A DNA stretch of 64,000 nucleotides from positions 1-64,000 of the forward strand of contig JADBKJ010000001.1 of assembly GCA_014896455.1 (NCBI GenBank), read 5' to 3'. Positions within the stretch are counted from its first letter, which is position 1; the number at the start of each line of letters is the position of its first letter. The notes under the pieces were generated by a model. That model was not told the origin of the DNA, made no database searches, and saw nothing but the letters and a program-made list of their open reading frames with translations. The position numbers were made by a program, and so were the translations under genes. Origin of the DNA: Thermoanaerobacter sp. Lineage in GTDB: Bacteria; Bacillota; Thermoanaerobacteria; Thermoanaerobacterales; Thermoanaerobacteraceae. Below, in pieces: positions 1 through 9,722 of the stretch.

Positions 1-13
1 TCGAGTCAATCAT
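1..13 (-). CDS. possible start of a gene running off the left edge
   Basis: On the minus strand an ATG at 13 is preceded by AAGGAAAG at a suitable distance, after the gnd terminator. Only four codons are inside the window, so the product cannot be named and the call could be chance. Confidence 0.25.
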
Positions 14-48
14 TCTACTTTCCTTGAGAGAGTATTCCTTTCAGTTAT

Positions 49-78
49 AAAGCCATGGAGAAGTTACTCCATGGCTTT
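49..78 (-). terminator. intrinsic terminator after gnd
   Basis: A 12-bp perfect stem (AAAGCCATGGAG with its complement) and 6-nt loop lie 18 bases after the gnd stop codon. The U-tract is weak. Confidence 0.7.
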
Positions 79-96
79 AAGTAATTTACCTCTATT

Positions 97-1500
97 TTAT
101 CCTTCCCACTCTGTATGAAATATCCCTTCTCTGTCAATTCTTTCATAAGAATGAGCTCCAAAAAAGTCCCGTTGAGCTTGAATAATGTTTGCTGGGAGAT
201 TCTCTTCTGTTAAAGCAAAATAATAATCAAGTGCAGAATTCATTGCCATAAGAGGTATTCTGTAATTTTTACTAATTTCTGTAACTTGGTAGATGGAATT
301 TAATTTATCTTTAATAAAGTCTATAGCCTTATCACTATGCAAAAGATTTGCATCTTCCTCATTTTCTCTAATGATATCCCTCAAAAAGTCTAGAATTTCG
401 GCCCTTATAATACAGCCTCCTTTCCAAATTCTTAATATTTCACTAAGGTCTATTCCATAATTATATTGCTTGGATGCTTCGTCAATTAGCCATAAGCCTT
501 GAGAGAAAGACATAAATACTCCAAAAAGCAGGGCTTTCTTTAAATGCTCTATCATTTCTTCTTTATTCACAGAAATTATATTCTTTTCTTTCGAATATAA
601 TTTCGATAAAATCTTTCTCTTTTCTTTATAGTGAGAAATAATTCTGGCTTCTACCGCCAAATTCAATGTTGGCGTAGGAACCCCTAAATCCAAAGAAGTT
701 TGAGCAGTCCATTTCCCAGTACCCTTTTGTTCTGCTTTATCCAAAATGTAGTCTATCAAAAATCTCCCTGTCTCCTTGTCTTTATATCTCATAATCTTAT
801 AAGAAATTTCCATTAAATAGGAATTAAGTTCTCCCTTATTCCATTTTTCAAAGACATCGCCTATTTGTTCATTAGTCATATTCAATACTTTTTTCATAAA
901 ATCATATACTTCAGCAATTAACTGCATAATAGCATATTCAATACCGTTATGAACCATTTTCACAAAATGACCTGCTGAACCCTTTCCCACATATGTACAG
1001 CAAGGTCCATCTTCCGTCTTTGCTGCAGCCTTTAAAAGAATATCTTTTATTAAGTCATAAGCCTCTTTTGTACCACCTGGCATTAATGAGGGTCCATGTA
1101 AAGCTCCGTACTCTCCTCCAGAAATACCCATTCCGAGAAACAAAATGTTTTTTTGCGATAAATATTCTAGCCTTCTAGCAGTATCAGCAAAATGCGAATT
1201 CCCACTGTCTACTATAAGGTCACCTAGCTCCAAATATGGAAGAATTTCAGCAATCATGTCATCTACAGCCCTTCCAGCCTTTATCATCAGAATTATTTTT
1301 CTAGGTTTTTTTAAACTTTTCACAAACTCTTCTATAGTATAAAACGGAAAAATTGATTCGTCGCTAACTTTTTCCTCAACAAACTTCTTTGTTCTCTCAG
1401 GGGTCCTATTATAAACCGAAACTCTATAACCTTTCCTCGCCATGTTCAAGGCAAAATTTTGTCCCATTACCGCCAATCCTATTAAACCCACATCATTCAT
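97..1500 (-). CDS. gnd: 6-phosphogluconate dehydrogenase, decarboxylating
   Basis: Oxidises 6-phosphogluconate to ribulose 5-phosphate and CO2 with NAD(P)+ in the oxidative pentose phosphate pathway (cytosol). The 467-aa length is normal. The N-terminal Rossmann motif GLIGLAVMG is followed by YNRT, which resembles the NADP-preferring form. The substrate-site segments DSGNSHFADT (near residue 97) and GKGSAGHFVKMVHNG (near 172) are intact, including the catalytic lysine. The ATG at 1500 follows GGAGGATAGGATAA. It lies downstream of the mannose-type PTS operon but behind a hairpin, so co-transcription would need read-through. Transketolase nearby fits a pentose phosphate theme. Confidence 0.95.
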   Translation of the reverse strand: MNDVGLIGLAVMGQNFALNMARKGYRVSVYNRTPERTKKFVEEKVSDESIFPFYTIEEFVKSLKKPRKIILMIKAGRAVDDMIAEILPYLELGDLIVDSGNSHFADTARRLEYLSQKNILFLGMGISGGEYGALHGPSLMPGGTKEAYDLIKDILLKAAAKTEDGPCCTYVGKGSAGHFVKMVHNGIEYAIMQLIAEVYDFMKKVLNMTNEQIGDVFEKWNKGELNSYLMEISYKIMRYKDKETGRFLIDYILDKAEQKGTGKWTAQTSLDLGVPTPTLNLAVEARIISHYKEKRKILSKLYSKEKNIISVNKEEMIEHLKKALLFGVFMSFSQGLWLIDEASKQYNYGIDLSEILRIWKGGCIIRAEILDFLRDIIRENEEDANLLHSDKAIDFIKDKLNSIYQVTEISKNYRIPLMAMNSALDYYFALTEENLPANIIQAQRDFFGAHSYERIDREGIFHTEWEG

Positions 1501-1553
1501 TTATCCTATCCTCCTTTTATATTTTAAATGTAATAAATGTAATATAATGCAAA

Positions 1554-1587
1554 ATATTGATTCCACCCAAGAGGGTGGAATCAATAT
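1554..1587 (-). terminator. hairpin between PTS operon and gnd
   Basis: A perfect 15-bp stem with a 4-nt loop lies just past the IIC-IID stop codon. On the minus strand it is followed by only four U, so termination may be partial; the longer U-tract is on the plus strand. Confidence 0.7.
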
Positions 1588-1591
1588 TTTT

Positions 1592-3256
1592 TTATAGTAC
1601 TCCTATCCAACCTAAAACGAAGAATATAACCACCATCCAGCCTAGTACTTTCAAAACCTTTAACCCTTTCTTTGTAAAGTACCAGTATACCAATAATACA
1701 GTCAGCAATGGCAGCATACCAGGTAAAATTTTGTCCAGTATAGCTTGTAATTCAAACACTTTACCTGAAATAGTCCATTTAAGCGGAGTTGACACAGAAA
1801 CGTAATTGCTTGTCAAAATACCCATCATGAAAAGACCCAAGGTTGACAACCCTGTAATGAGTGTTTTTATCTTTTCTCCACCTAACAATACACTTACTGA
1901 CTCTCTTCCTAATCTGTAACCCATTCTTAAGAAATAATAACCATACGCATAAGTTATTACAGGGAAAAGTATCAAGGGGAACAAAGCTCCCATTGCACTT
2001 CCTGATTTTGCCCAGGGAAGAGCTATTGCTATTAGCAAGTACATGATAGTTGACCATTCTACTGAATCACCTATACCTGATAATGGACCCATTAAGCCAA
2101 CTTTTGTCGCATTTATAATATTAGGATCAGGTGCTTCTTCCCCTTTTGCAATAGCTCTAGCTCTTTGTTCTTCTAAAGAAAGGGTGATACCTAAAATAGG
2201 AGCGCCACCCCATGTGCCCTGGGTATTGAAAAATACTAAATGTCTCTTATAAGCTTCTTTCAGTTCTTCTGGATTTTTCCCATAAAGTTTCCTTAACACA
2301 GGCATTATAGCCCACTGGAAAGATAAAGCCTGAAGTCTTTCAAAAGAGTGAGGTACTTCTACTGTTAACCACCATCTAAACCATGTCATTTTTAAATCTT
2401 TTTCAGTGACCTTTAACTCATTTTGAGGTAAGCTTTCTTTTTCATATTGAGGCACTTCACTTGATGAAACATTTTCACTATTTGCATTATTTTCTTCAAA
2501 CGCACTTCTATAATACAGTGCAACGTATAGATAAGCTGCAATACCACCTAAGATAGCATATACAAGAGCATTTACATTTAAAGGTTTCAAAATTAATGAG
2601 ACAAAATATGCTAAGAAATAGAATACCATTAAGTCTCTACGCCCAATAACTGCTAAAGTAAGCGCAATACCGAGAGCAGGTAAACTTCCTCCAACAACCG
2701 TTAAAGCATGTAATATGCTCGCTGGTATAGCCTTCAAAAACGAATCTATCAACGAAGCACCATAATACACTGCCACAAATACAGATGGGAAGAACAGTGA
2801 TATCGTAATAATAGTAGGGAGAATGATAGAAGCAAATGTGATTCCTCTGTCATTTAGTTCTTCTGCTAATCTATCAACCCAGTGTGTAATAAGAGAATTT
2901 ATAAAGAATCTAAAACTTACTAAATATGATGCTAAAAGACCTACAGGAACCGCTACTGCTATAGATTGCTCAGGAGCCATTCCAGAAGCCAAAGCAACTG
3001 GAACTGCTACAGCAGTTGCTACAACTGTCTCACTAGGAGTAGTACCTCCTGGAGCGATAACACCCATGTAAACCAACTGAATAGTTGCTGCTATAATCAT
3101 TGCTTGAGGCACATTCCCCATTATCAATCCTACAACTAGTCCAGTTCCTACAGCGGTAAAACGCAAAAATCCTGAAAGCGTATATCCTATGATTCTTGAC
3201 TCAACGATTGCGACCCATGCAGCTATCAATGCAGCTTGCAAAGCACTGATTGCCAT
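1592..3256 (-). CDS. mannose-family PTS permease, fused IIC-IID
   Basis: Membrane part of a mannose/fructose/sorbose-family phosphotransferase system, taking up and phosphorylating a hexose-type sugar. Residues 1-265 are a IIC domain (hydrophobic, with GNVPQAMIIAATIQLVYMG and APGGTTPSE). After a hydrophilic linker, residues from about 290 onward are a IID domain (FFNTQGTWGGAPILGITLSL, GLMGPLSGIGDS). These are usually two genes, so this is an in-frame fusion of about 554 aa with no stop between. The ATG at 3256 follows AAAGGGGTGAAAG; an upstream in-frame TTG has no good ribosome site. It is the last gene of the IIA-IIB-IIC/IID operon. The substrate cannot be told from the sequence. Confidence 0.9.
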   Translation of the reverse strand: MAISALQAALIAAWVAIVESRIIGYTLSGFLRFTAVGTGLVVGLIMGNVPQAMIIAATIQLVYMGVIAPGGTTPSETVVATAVAVPVALASGMAPEQSIAVAVPVGLLASYLVSFRFFINSLITHWVDRLAEELNDRGITFASIILPTIITISLFFPSVFVAVYYGASLIDSFLKAIPASILHALTVVGGSLPALGIALTLAVIGRRDLMVFYFLAYFVSLILKPLNVNALVYAILGGIAAYLYVALYYRSAFEENNANSENVSSSEVPQYEKESLPQNELKVTEKDLKMTWFRWWLTVEVPHSFERLQALSFQWAIMPVLRKLYGKNPEELKEAYKRHLVFFNTQGTWGGAPILGITLSLEEQRARAIAKGEEAPDPNIINATKVGLMGPLSGIGDSVEWSTIMYLLIAIALPWAKSGSAMGALFPLILFPVITYAYGYYFLRMGYRLGRESVSVLLGGEKIKTLITGLSTLGLFMMGILTSNYVSVSTPLKWTISGKVFELQAILDKILPGMLPLLTVLLVYWYFTKKGLKVLKVLGWMVVIFFVLGWIGVL

Positions 3257-3325
3257 AAAACTTTCACCCCTTTTCAAAAAATTTAAAAATTTTATAGTAC
3301 CGGTTTCATAGAGAAACCGGAAACT

Positions 3326-3829
3326 TTATTTCAATTCCGGAAAATATTTTTCTACCACTGTAGTTAAATGTATTTTTTCACTATCAGGTATCATTTGTAA
3401 ATATACATCTACATTATATTTTGTTTTAAGCTCGAGCAATGTTTTCACTTCATCTTCACTCAGACTAACACTTTGAGATATTCCTTTTCTCTGAGGAGTT
3501 TTCGCAACCCCTCCTATATTCAATGTAGCTATAGGAAGACCTCCATCCATCACTCTTTTACATGTATCAATATTCTTAAAAAGTAAAAATACTTTCTCTT
3601 CTACACTGGCTTTTTGAGACCACTCTTTTAAAGCAGCATCTACTCCGAAAACTTTTACTTTTACTCCTGGAGGAGCAGCCATAGTATATATGTTTTTCAT
3701 AAACTCATCTACAGCCAACTCATCGTCAATAATCACTATAGAAGCCTCAGGAAAGCCTTTCATCCATCTTGTCATTACCTGTCCATGGATCAGTCTATCA
3801 TCAATGCGAGCAAAAACTATTTTCCACAT
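3326..3829 (-). CDS. mannose-family PTS IIB component
   Basis: Cytosolic phosphocarrier of the mannose-family PTS that passes phosphate from IIA to the incoming sugar. The N-terminal motif RIDDRLIHGQV carries the phosphorylated histidine of this family. Length (167 aa from the third ATG, best spaced from AAAGGGG) matches the usual 160-165. It lies 17 bases after the IIA gene and about 70 bases before the IIC-IID gene, in one operon. Confidence 0.93.
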   Translation of the reverse strand: MWKIVFARIDDRLIHGQVMTRWMKGFPEASIVIIDDELAVDEFMKNIYTMAAPPGVKVKVFGVDAALKEWSQKASVEEKVFLLFKNIDTCKRVMDGGLPIATLNIGGVAKTPQRKGISQSVSLSEDEVKTLLELKTKYNVDVYLQMIPDSEKIHLTTVVEKYFPELK

Positions 3830-3846
3830 CATCATGACCCCTTTCT

Positions 3847-4257
3847 CTACATTTTAAGTGAACTTTTTTCAATAACTTTTATACCATCCTTCCCTATTTT
3901 AGATATATTTTCAAGTAATTCAGTTGTATCGTATACATTGATAGAAGTAAGTAATTCAATTAACATCGGCATATTAATCCCTGTAATCACTTTTACATCA
4001 TATTCCTTCATCATACTAAGAGCAATGTTAAATGGACTACCTCCGAAAAGATCCACTACAATTATTATTTCTTTATCTTCTTGCAGTTTTTCTTTAATAA
4101 TTTTTTCAACTTCTTTTCTTACAACCTCAATATTATCCCCTAAATTAAGTCCCACTGTATGAACATTTTCTTGTTTCCCAATTATTACTTCTGCTCCACT
4201 TAACAAACCCTTGCCAAAATCCCCATGTGTGATAATTAAGACAAATTTTTCTTTCAC
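3847..4257 (-). CDS. mannose-family PTS IIA component
   Basis: Accepts phosphate from HPr and passes it to IIB. The motif IITHGDFGKGL near the N-terminus contains the active histidine, and DLFGGSPFN is typical of EIIA-Man. The start is taken at the GTG at 4257, 8-9 bases after AGAGGG; the GTG three codons earlier abuts that ribosome site. It is the first gene of the PTS operon, about 65 bases downstream of a sigma-54 promoter, and is expected to be controlled by the LevR-type activator encoded immediately upstream. Confidence 0.92.
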   Translation of the reverse strand: MKEKFVLIITHGDFGKGLLSGAEVIIGKQENVHTVGLNLGDNIEVVRKEVEKIIKEKLQEDKEIIIVVDLFGGSPFNIALSMMKEYDVKVITGINMPMLIELLTSINVYDTTELLENISKIGKDGIKVIEKSSLKM

Positions 4258-4332
4258 TATATACACCCTCTTATTTTAATAAGTGCTCATATTACTTTGC
4301 CCAAAATGCTAAATTCTATCAAAAATATAAAC

Positions 4333-4347
4333 GCAAAAAGCATGCCA
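4333..4347 (-). promoter_or_regulatory. sigma-54 promoter of the mannose-type PTS operon
   Basis: The minus strand reads TGGCATGCTTTTTGC: the GG and GC doublets are exactly 10 bases apart, close to the TGGCACG-N4-TTGCW consensus. It lies about 75 bases before the IIA start and directly after a gene for a sigma-54 activator. It overlaps the downstream arm and U-tract of that gene's terminator. Confidence 0.8.
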
Positions 4348-4364
4348 AAAAGTTCGGCATGCTT
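4338..4364 (-). terminator. intrinsic terminator of the LevR-type gene
   Basis: A 9-bp stem (AAGCATGCC with its complement) with a 9-nt loop touches the last base of the stop codon. The U-tract is also the spacer of the sigma-54 promoter. Confidence 0.7.
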
Positions 4365-7111
4365 CAAAGTTTCATATTGGGCACTCTATCTTTTATCAAG
4401 TCATATATAAACCCTATTTCCGTCGTCGGTATTTCCACTTTGTAAGTTTCCTCTATGACACTAAAAGCAGATTTGACAAAATCTATAAACTGTCTATGAC
4501 ACTGTTCAAATTCCTCTAAATTACTGTAAGAGGTTATAGGTTCTTTCATCACTAGTCTTTCAATCATTACACTCACGTGTATATATAGGCTTATCTTTAA
4601 ATCGTTAGAAAATCTAACCCCAATAAATCTTTCTAAATCTGATATAGCCTTTTCTACCTGTACAATTATTTTATCTGGATTCAATATAGTCAAATGGTGT
4701 AGCACGTTTTGCAAAGAAAATAATCTTACTATTTTTTGGTTTATTTGTTGTACTGTTTCGTCATCTACAATTCCTTTCAATATCTTGCTAAGCAATACAT
4801 CTCCTTTTCCCGCAATTAAATCTTCCAAGGAAAGATAAGGCACTTCTTTTATCCCGGGATCTGCTGTGCCTATTATAAGCTTCACGTTATAATTTTTAAA
4901 TATTTCATCTTTTACACCATTTCCTTTTAATCTGGTATAATCATAAGGAATAATTTCAATATCATCTTCTTCAAAACACTCTTTCAAAAGGTCCTTTATC
5001 TTAACGGCTGTGCCAATACCAGTTACACATGTAGTCAGAATCGCATTCTCTTTGCTTTTCTGCGATTTTATAAATTTATACCTGCTACTGTTCCTCTGTA
5101 TCGCCTCTGTTACAATCTGCTCTAAAGGTTGATTTTGCAATATTCTATTCCCAACGTCTAAAGCCAATTGAGTAGTAATATTATTAATAATTGCTATGTC
5201 TCCCTCTACAATGTCAGTTAAAGACTTGTATATCTCTTCTAAAGAACCCATATCAACAAGAATGATGACTCCTCTTGAGGTATCAATATTTTTTAGATAG
5301 TCCTGAACCCTTGCCATGACCTCCTGTGTTGACATCTCAATCGGCATGTCAAAAGCTTCAAAAACAAACTGTCCCAAAAGCCTGTTAGCGACACTGGCAA
5401 TGCTACTGGCAGTAGAATAACCATGGGCTATTATTATAGAATTTATCAGGTTTGCTGTATCAGTTTTGTTTAAACTCCTAACGTAGAGGGTAAAATATAC
5501 CACGGCAATTTTGCTTAGCTTTATATCCAAATTAACTTCTATGAGGTCTGCCATTTTATTTGCTATTATAAATTCTCTTGGAAAAACATTTTTCAATATT
5601 TCCAACACCGTATTTATATTTTCAGAATACTTTTCATAAGTCATGTCACTTAAAAGATAATTAATGAAATGAGACAAAACCAAAACGGAATTGCCATAAT
5701 ATTTGATTCCATACATATTCTGTATTATATTAAGCACATTTTCCACTACATTCTTAATCGCATTAAAAACTATTGAGTCTATATAATTGTTGTCATTCTT
5801 GAAAATTATGGTATCTGTAAGCTCATTTAAATAAATTAGGATATTCTTCTTAAAATCTTCAGAAGCGACCTCTTTAGCTTGATATTTCTTAAAAAACTCA
5901 AACATTTTACCTAATGCTTCATAGATTTCCCTGTTATCATCTCTTTCCCACATTAAATCTTCATCTTTTTTATTGTAGGAAATTAGCATTCCATTGAAGT
6001 GAAAATTACTTTTTATTATGTCAAGGTCTGTTTGCATTTCTTTAGGTAAATCGTACAGGTGAATTCTTAAAATGTTTGTTTTGTTTTTTACAATATGGCT
6101 GTAAGCTTGAGCACAGCTGTACTTTATGACATTTATAAGTTTGCCAATGTTGCCAGAAATTTTGGTTTTAAGAAGTACATTAAGGACTTGTTTGCTTATT
6201 AAAATATCCATTCCCAGATTTTTGGCCTCATTTTTGTAAAAGTTATAGATAAGTTGTAACCTTTCATGTAAAGGCCTATCATAGAGAGAGGGGATGTGAA
6301 CAATTAAAGGTATTCTTCTCAAAAAAGTCTTGGTAAAAGTCTTTTCAGGGTCTTCAGTAGTAGCAAATATAAATCTCACCTTCGCTGTTCTCCAGTTGTT
6401 CGTCTCTCCCAGCCTTCGGAATACGCCTTTGTCTAAAAACAAAAACAGTTTTTCCTGCCCTTCTGGCGAAAGCCTGTGAACTTCATCTAAAAACAAATAT
6501 CCTCCATTCGCTTCTTCTAAAAGGCCGGGTTTGTCTTTATCAGCACCTGTAAATGCTCCTTTTACATAGCCAAAAAGGTTTGCTGATAAAAGCTCTGGAT
6601 TATTGGCATATTCTGCGCAGTTAAATATCACATATGGAGCATTTTCTTCTATCACGCCAATGTATTTGGCATATTCGTAAATGAGCTGGGCAATATAGCT
6701 CTTACCTACACCTGTATTGCCGATGAGCAGAATAGGAAGACCATTAGGTGGATAAGAAGCAGCTGATTTGCACAACTTTACTTGCTCCTTAAGACTGCCG
6801 TTATATCCAATAAGCTTTGTAAAAGGGTCTTCTGTAAAATTCTTTACAGGAACACCCAAATCTTTTGAAACTTCTTTAAACTCTTTTGCCCTTTTCTCAT
6901 AAACTTCCTTATCCAAAAAATATACAGGTCTTGTGTTTATCTTTATCACTTTGCCCTCTTTGTATAGCTCGTTCAACAAATGGCTGGCCACATTTCTCTT
7001 TAAATTTAATTTCTGGGCTATTTCCTGCGCAGTAATTCCTTTTTTCTCTTTTATATTAATATCCTGTGATAATTCTTTAACCAAATTAAATACTTTCTCT
7101 TTGTTTGTCAA
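4364..7111 (-). CDS. LevR-type sigma-54-dependent PTS operon activator
   Basis: Transcription activator that opens sigma-54 promoters and is controlled by PTS phosphorylation. Domains in order: N-terminal DNA-binding helix-turn-helix (about 1-60); AAA+ domain (about 95-330) with Walker A GNTGVGKS, the sigma-54 contact motif GAFTGA and Walker B LFLDEVHR; a PRD (about 400-500); an EIIA-Man-like domain with IIAHGYSTASS; an EIIB-Gat-like domain with TTCVTGIGTA; and a C-terminal PRD. It starts with TTG, 7 bases after GGGGAG. Immediately upstream of the mannose-family PTS genes and their sigma-54 promoter, it almost certainly activates them. Confidence 0.92.
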   Translation of the reverse strand: MTNKEKVFNLVKELSQDINIKEKKGITAQEIAQKLNLKRNVASHLLNELYKEGKVIKINTRPVYFLDKEVYEKRAKEFKEVSKDLGVPVKNFTEDPFTKLIGYNGSLKEQVKLCKSAASYPPNGLPILLIGNTGVGKSYIAQLIYEYAKYIGVIEENAPYVIFNCAEYANNPELLSANLFGYVKGAFTGADKDKPGLLEEANGGYLFLDEVHRLSPEGQEKLFLFLDKGVFRRLGETNNWRTAKVRFIFATTEDPEKTFTKTFLRRIPLIVHIPSLYDRPLHERLQLIYNFYKNEAKNLGMDILISKQVLNVLLKTKISGNIGKLINVIKYSCAQAYSHIVKNKTNILRIHLYDLPKEMQTDLDIIKSNFHFNGMLISYNKKDEDLMWERDDNREIYEALGKMFEFFKKYQAKEVASEDFKKNILIYLNELTDTIIFKNDNNYIDSIVFNAIKNVVENVLNIIQNMYGIKYYGNSVLVLSHFINYLLSDMTYEKYSENINTVLEILKNVFPREFIIANKMADLIEVNLDIKLSKIAVVYFTLYVRSLNKTDTANLINSIIIAHGYSTASSIASVANRLLGQFVFEAFDMPIEMSTQEVMARVQDYLKNIDTSRGVIILVDMGSLEEIYKSLTDIVEGDIAIINNITTQLALDVGNRILQNQPLEQIVTEAIQRNSSRYKFIKSQKSKENAILTTCVTGIGTAVKIKDLLKECFEEDDIEIIPYDYTRLKGNGVKDEIFKNYNVKLIIGTADPGIKEVPYLSLEDLIAGKGDVLLSKILKGIVDDETVQQINQKIVRLFSLQNVLHHLTILNPDKIIVQVEKAISDLERFIGVRFSNDLKISLYIHVSVMIERLVMKEPITSYSNLEEFEQCHRQFIDFVKSAFSVIEETYKVEIPTTEIGFIYDLIKDRVPNMKL

Positions 7112-7186
7112 GGAGAATCTCCCCTTTTTCGTGTATGTTTAATAAAAAGTATACCATAGAAAGCGAAAAAATTTTAGAGGAAAATA

Positions 7187-7218
7187 AAACTGCCCCTGCA
7201 TATAGAGAGGAGCAGTTT
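7187..7218 (-). terminator. intrinsic terminator after tkt
   Basis: A 10-bp stem (AAACTGCTCC with GGGGCAGTTT, one G-U pair) followed by TTTTATTTT on the minus strand, 20 bases after the transketolase stop. Confidence 0.8.
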
Positions 7219-7238
7219 GAAAAATCAAATCTATGAAA

Positions 7239-9242
7239 CTACTTTTTGAGGAGTTCTTTTACCTCTTTCACTACTCTATCTACTGTAAATCCATATTCCT
7301 CCATTAATTTCTCTCCTGGCGCAGAAGCACCAAATGTACTCACTCCGAGCACTTTACCCTCATCTCCTACATAGCGATCCCACCCAAGAGGAGATGCCGC
7401 TTCAATTGCCAATCTCTTTTTAACACTTAAAGGTAGTATATAGTCTTTATAAGCCTTATCTTGTTCTTCAAACCTATCCCATGAAGGCATGCTAATAACT
7501 CTTGCATCTATTCCTTCTTCTTTCAGCTTCTTCTGCGCATCAACTGCCAAAGAGACTTCTGAACCAGAAGCCAAAAGTAGGATATCCGGTATTCCTTTTT
7601 CGCTATCTGAGACTATATAAGCACCTTTTGCCACGCCTTCTTCAGCTCTTTCTCTTGTTGTGGGAAGAATGGGGAGCTTCTGCCTTGTCAGAATCAAAAC
7701 AGTGGGTTTATTTTTAGACTGTACAGCCAGTTTCCATGCAGCCCTTGTCTCATTTCCATCTGCTGGCCTTATAACTGACACGTTTGGCATTGCGCGAAGT
7801 ACAGCAAGATGCTCTACTGGCTGGTGAGTAGGCCCGTCTTCTCCCACAGCGATTGAGTCATGTGTAAATACATAAGTTACAGGTACTCCCATTAAAGCTG
7901 AAAGCCTTAAAGCGGGGCGGAGATAGTCGCTAAATACTAGGAATGTTCCGCCATAGATTTTAAGTCCTCCATGGAGTGCCATCCCATTCAAAGCCGTAGC
8001 CATTCCAAATTCCCTTACACCAAACCATATGTTTCTTCCAGTGTAATTGCTGCTAGGCCCAAAGGGCTTTTCTCCTTTTATAGCTGTCTTGTTAGAACTT
8101 GCAAGGTCTGCGCTGCCACCTATGAAGTAGGGGATATTTTTTGCTAAAGCATTTATCATCTCTCCAGATACATCTCTTGTCGCATAAGCCCCTTTATCAT
8201 AAGAAGGCATGTCTTTGTCCCAGCCTTCTGGAAGGTTTCCATTTATGGCATCTTCTAATTCTTTTGCTAACTCAGGATATTCTTTTTTATAAGCCTCAAA
8301 TAGGTTATTCCACTCTTCTTCTGCCTTTTTGCCTCTCTCAAGAACTTTAGCCCTGTAATGCTCGTATATTTCTTCTGGAATGAAGAAAGGTTCATACTCC
8401 CATTTATAATATTCTTTTGCCAAACGAGCCTCCTCTTCACCTAGTGGAGCCCCGTGTGCATCAGATTTGCCTGCTTTATTGGGAGCCCCATAACCCAAGA
8501 CGGTCTTTACTTCAATTAAGGTAGGCTGTTCTGTGTTTTTCTTAGCTTCACTTATAGCATTTCTTATAGCGTCAAGGTCATTGCCATCATCCACTCTTAA
8601 AACCTGCCATCCATAGGCTTTGAACCTATCTGCAACGCTTTCTGTAAAGGATAAGTGCCTGTCTCCATCCAAGGTTACATCGTTAGAATCGTAAAGCACA
8701 ATCAGTTTGCCAAGTTTCAAATGGCCTGCCAGTGAACCCGCCTCATGAGATATTCCTTCCATTAGGTCTCCATCGCTTGCAATTACATATGTATAGTGGT
8801 CTATTATGTTGTAAGAACCGCGGTTATACTTATTGGCAAGGAAGCGCTCAGCCATTGCCATTCCTACTGCCATCCCAAGGCCCTGCCCTAAAGGTCCAGT
8901 CGTCGCCTCTACTCCATCAGTAAGGCCGTACTCCGGATGCCCAGGAGTTTTTGACCCCCACTGGCGGAAATTCTTTATGTCTTCCATGGAAACTTTGTAG
9001 CCTGAAAGGTGCAAAAGCGTGTACAAAAGCATTGAAGCATGTCCTGCTGACAAAACAAACCTGTCGCGATTGAACCATTTAGAATTGAGAGGATTATGCT
9101 TCATAAACTCTGTCCAAAGTACATATGCCATAGGTGCTGCTCCCATCGGCATCCCGGGATGGCCTGATTTTGCCTTTTCAATGGCATCAATAGACAGCAC
9201 TCTTATAGCATTTATAGCCAACTGCTCGATTCTTTCTACCAT
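7239..9242 (-). CDS. tkt: transketolase
   Basis: Thiamine diphosphate enzyme moving two-carbon units between sugar phosphates in the non-oxidative pentose phosphate pathway (cytosol). It is a full single-chain enzyme of 667 aa, unlike the split two-gene form common in clostridia and archaea. [13 protein letters not shown] near the N-terminus and the ThDP motif starting SDGDLMEGI are present, as is the pyrimidine-domain signature ending EDGPTHQP. The ATG at 9242 follows AAGGAGGAG; an upstream in-frame extension has no ribosome site. It is flanked by its own promoter and terminator, so probably monocistronic. Confidence 0.96.
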   Translation of the reverse strand: MVERIEQLAINAIRVLSIDAIEKAKSGHPGMPMGAAPMAYVLWTEFMKHNPLNSKWFNRDRFVLSAGHASMLLYTLLHLSGYKVSMEDIKNFRQWGSKTPGHPEYGLTDGVEATTGPLGQGLGMAVGMAMAERFLANKYNRGSYNIIDHYTYVIASDGDLMEGISHEAGSLAGHLKLGKLIVLYDSNDVTLDGDRHLSFTESVADRFKAYGWQVLRVDDGNDLDAIRNAISEAKKNTEQPTLIEVKTVLGYGAPNKAGKSDAHGAPLGEEEARLAKEYYKWEYEPFFIPEEIYEHYRAKVLERGKKAEEEWNNLFEAYKKEYPELAKELEDAINGNLPEGWDKDMPSYDKGAYATRDVSGEMINALAKNIPYFIGGSADLASSNKTAIKGEKPFGPSSNYTGRNIWFGVREFGMATALNGMALHGGLKIYGGTFLVFSDYLRPALRLSALMGVPVTYVFTHDSIAVGEDGPTHQPVEHLAVLRAMPNVSVIRPADGNETRAAWKLAVQSKNKPTVLILTRQKLPILPTTRERAEEGVAKGAYIVSDSEKGIPDILLLASGSEVSLAVDAQKKLKEEGIDARVISMPSWDRFEEQDKAYKDYILPLSVKKRLAIEAASPLGWDRYVGDEGKVLGVSTFGASAPGEKLMEEYGFTVDRVVKEVKELLKK

Positions 9243-9287
9243 GTTTTCTCCTCCTTGAACTATATTTTGCTTTATTTCTTTAATATT

Positions 9288-9315
9288 ATTATACACGAAA
9301 ATAGATGAAAAACAA
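9288..9315 (-). promoter_or_regulatory. probable sigma-A promoter of tkt
   Basis: The minus strand has TTGTTT, 16 bases, then TATAAT, about 45 bases before the tkt start codon. The -10 is perfect and the -35 weak. Confidence 0.5.
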
Positions 9316-9322
9316 TGTAAAA

Positions 9323-9349
9323 TTCCCTTCCTCCATTATTATAAGGGAA
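9323..9349 (-). terminator. intrinsic terminator of the dehydrogenase operon
   Basis: A 7-bp stem (TTCCCTT with its complement) followed by TTTTAC on the minus strand, about 25 bases after the zinc-ribbon gene. Confidence 0.6.
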
Positions 9350-9373
9350 GGGTAGATTTTAAAAAAATCATTG

Positions 9374-9703
9374 TTATATATCTTTCCTTCTAATTTTATC
9401 AATTTGTTCTTTAACCTCTTCCAGGACCCTGTACGGCTTAGTAACAATCCTTATGGGAAGTGAAAGTAGGAAAGTAGTAAGGTCTTGCTGTAGCTCTTCT
9501 GTCATACGCTGTGGTTTTGTAAATATTCTATTTATAAAATCTTCCGTATAACTTTTCTTGGCTTTTTCTTTGTCTATTTCTAATTCCGTTCCACATTCAT
9601 CGCACTTTATCTTTTTTATCATATCTCCTTCATAAATTATCGTATGTTCAGTCTCCTTCTTGCAGTAAAGGCAGTAAAGCATTCCTTTCATGTAAGTGTA
9701 CAT
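9374..9703 (-). CDS. zinc-ribbon protein at the end of the dehydrogenase operon
   Basis: A 109-aa protein of unknown function. Two CxxC pairs, CLYC near residue 11 and CDEC near residue 34, would form a zinc ribbon. The rest is charged and helical, with no membrane segment. It resembles small uncharacterised zinc-ribbon proteins of Firmicutes. It begins 19 bases after the E2 gene and ends before a terminator, so it is co-transcribed with the dehydrogenase. A role in assembly or regulation of the complex is only a guess from position. Confidence 0.75.
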   Translation of the reverse strand: MYTYMKGMLYCLYCKKETEHTIIYEGDMIKKIKCDECGTELEIDKEKAKKSYTEDFINRIFTKPQRMTEELQQDLTTFLLSLPIRIVTKPYRVLEEVKEQIDKIRRKDI

Positions 9704-9722
9704 AAAACTCCATCCTCACTTT

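Noticed and set aside
7112-7180. Sigma-54 promoter for the LevR-type gene
   Set aside because: TGGTATACTTTTTATT lacks the GC doublet at the required spacing.
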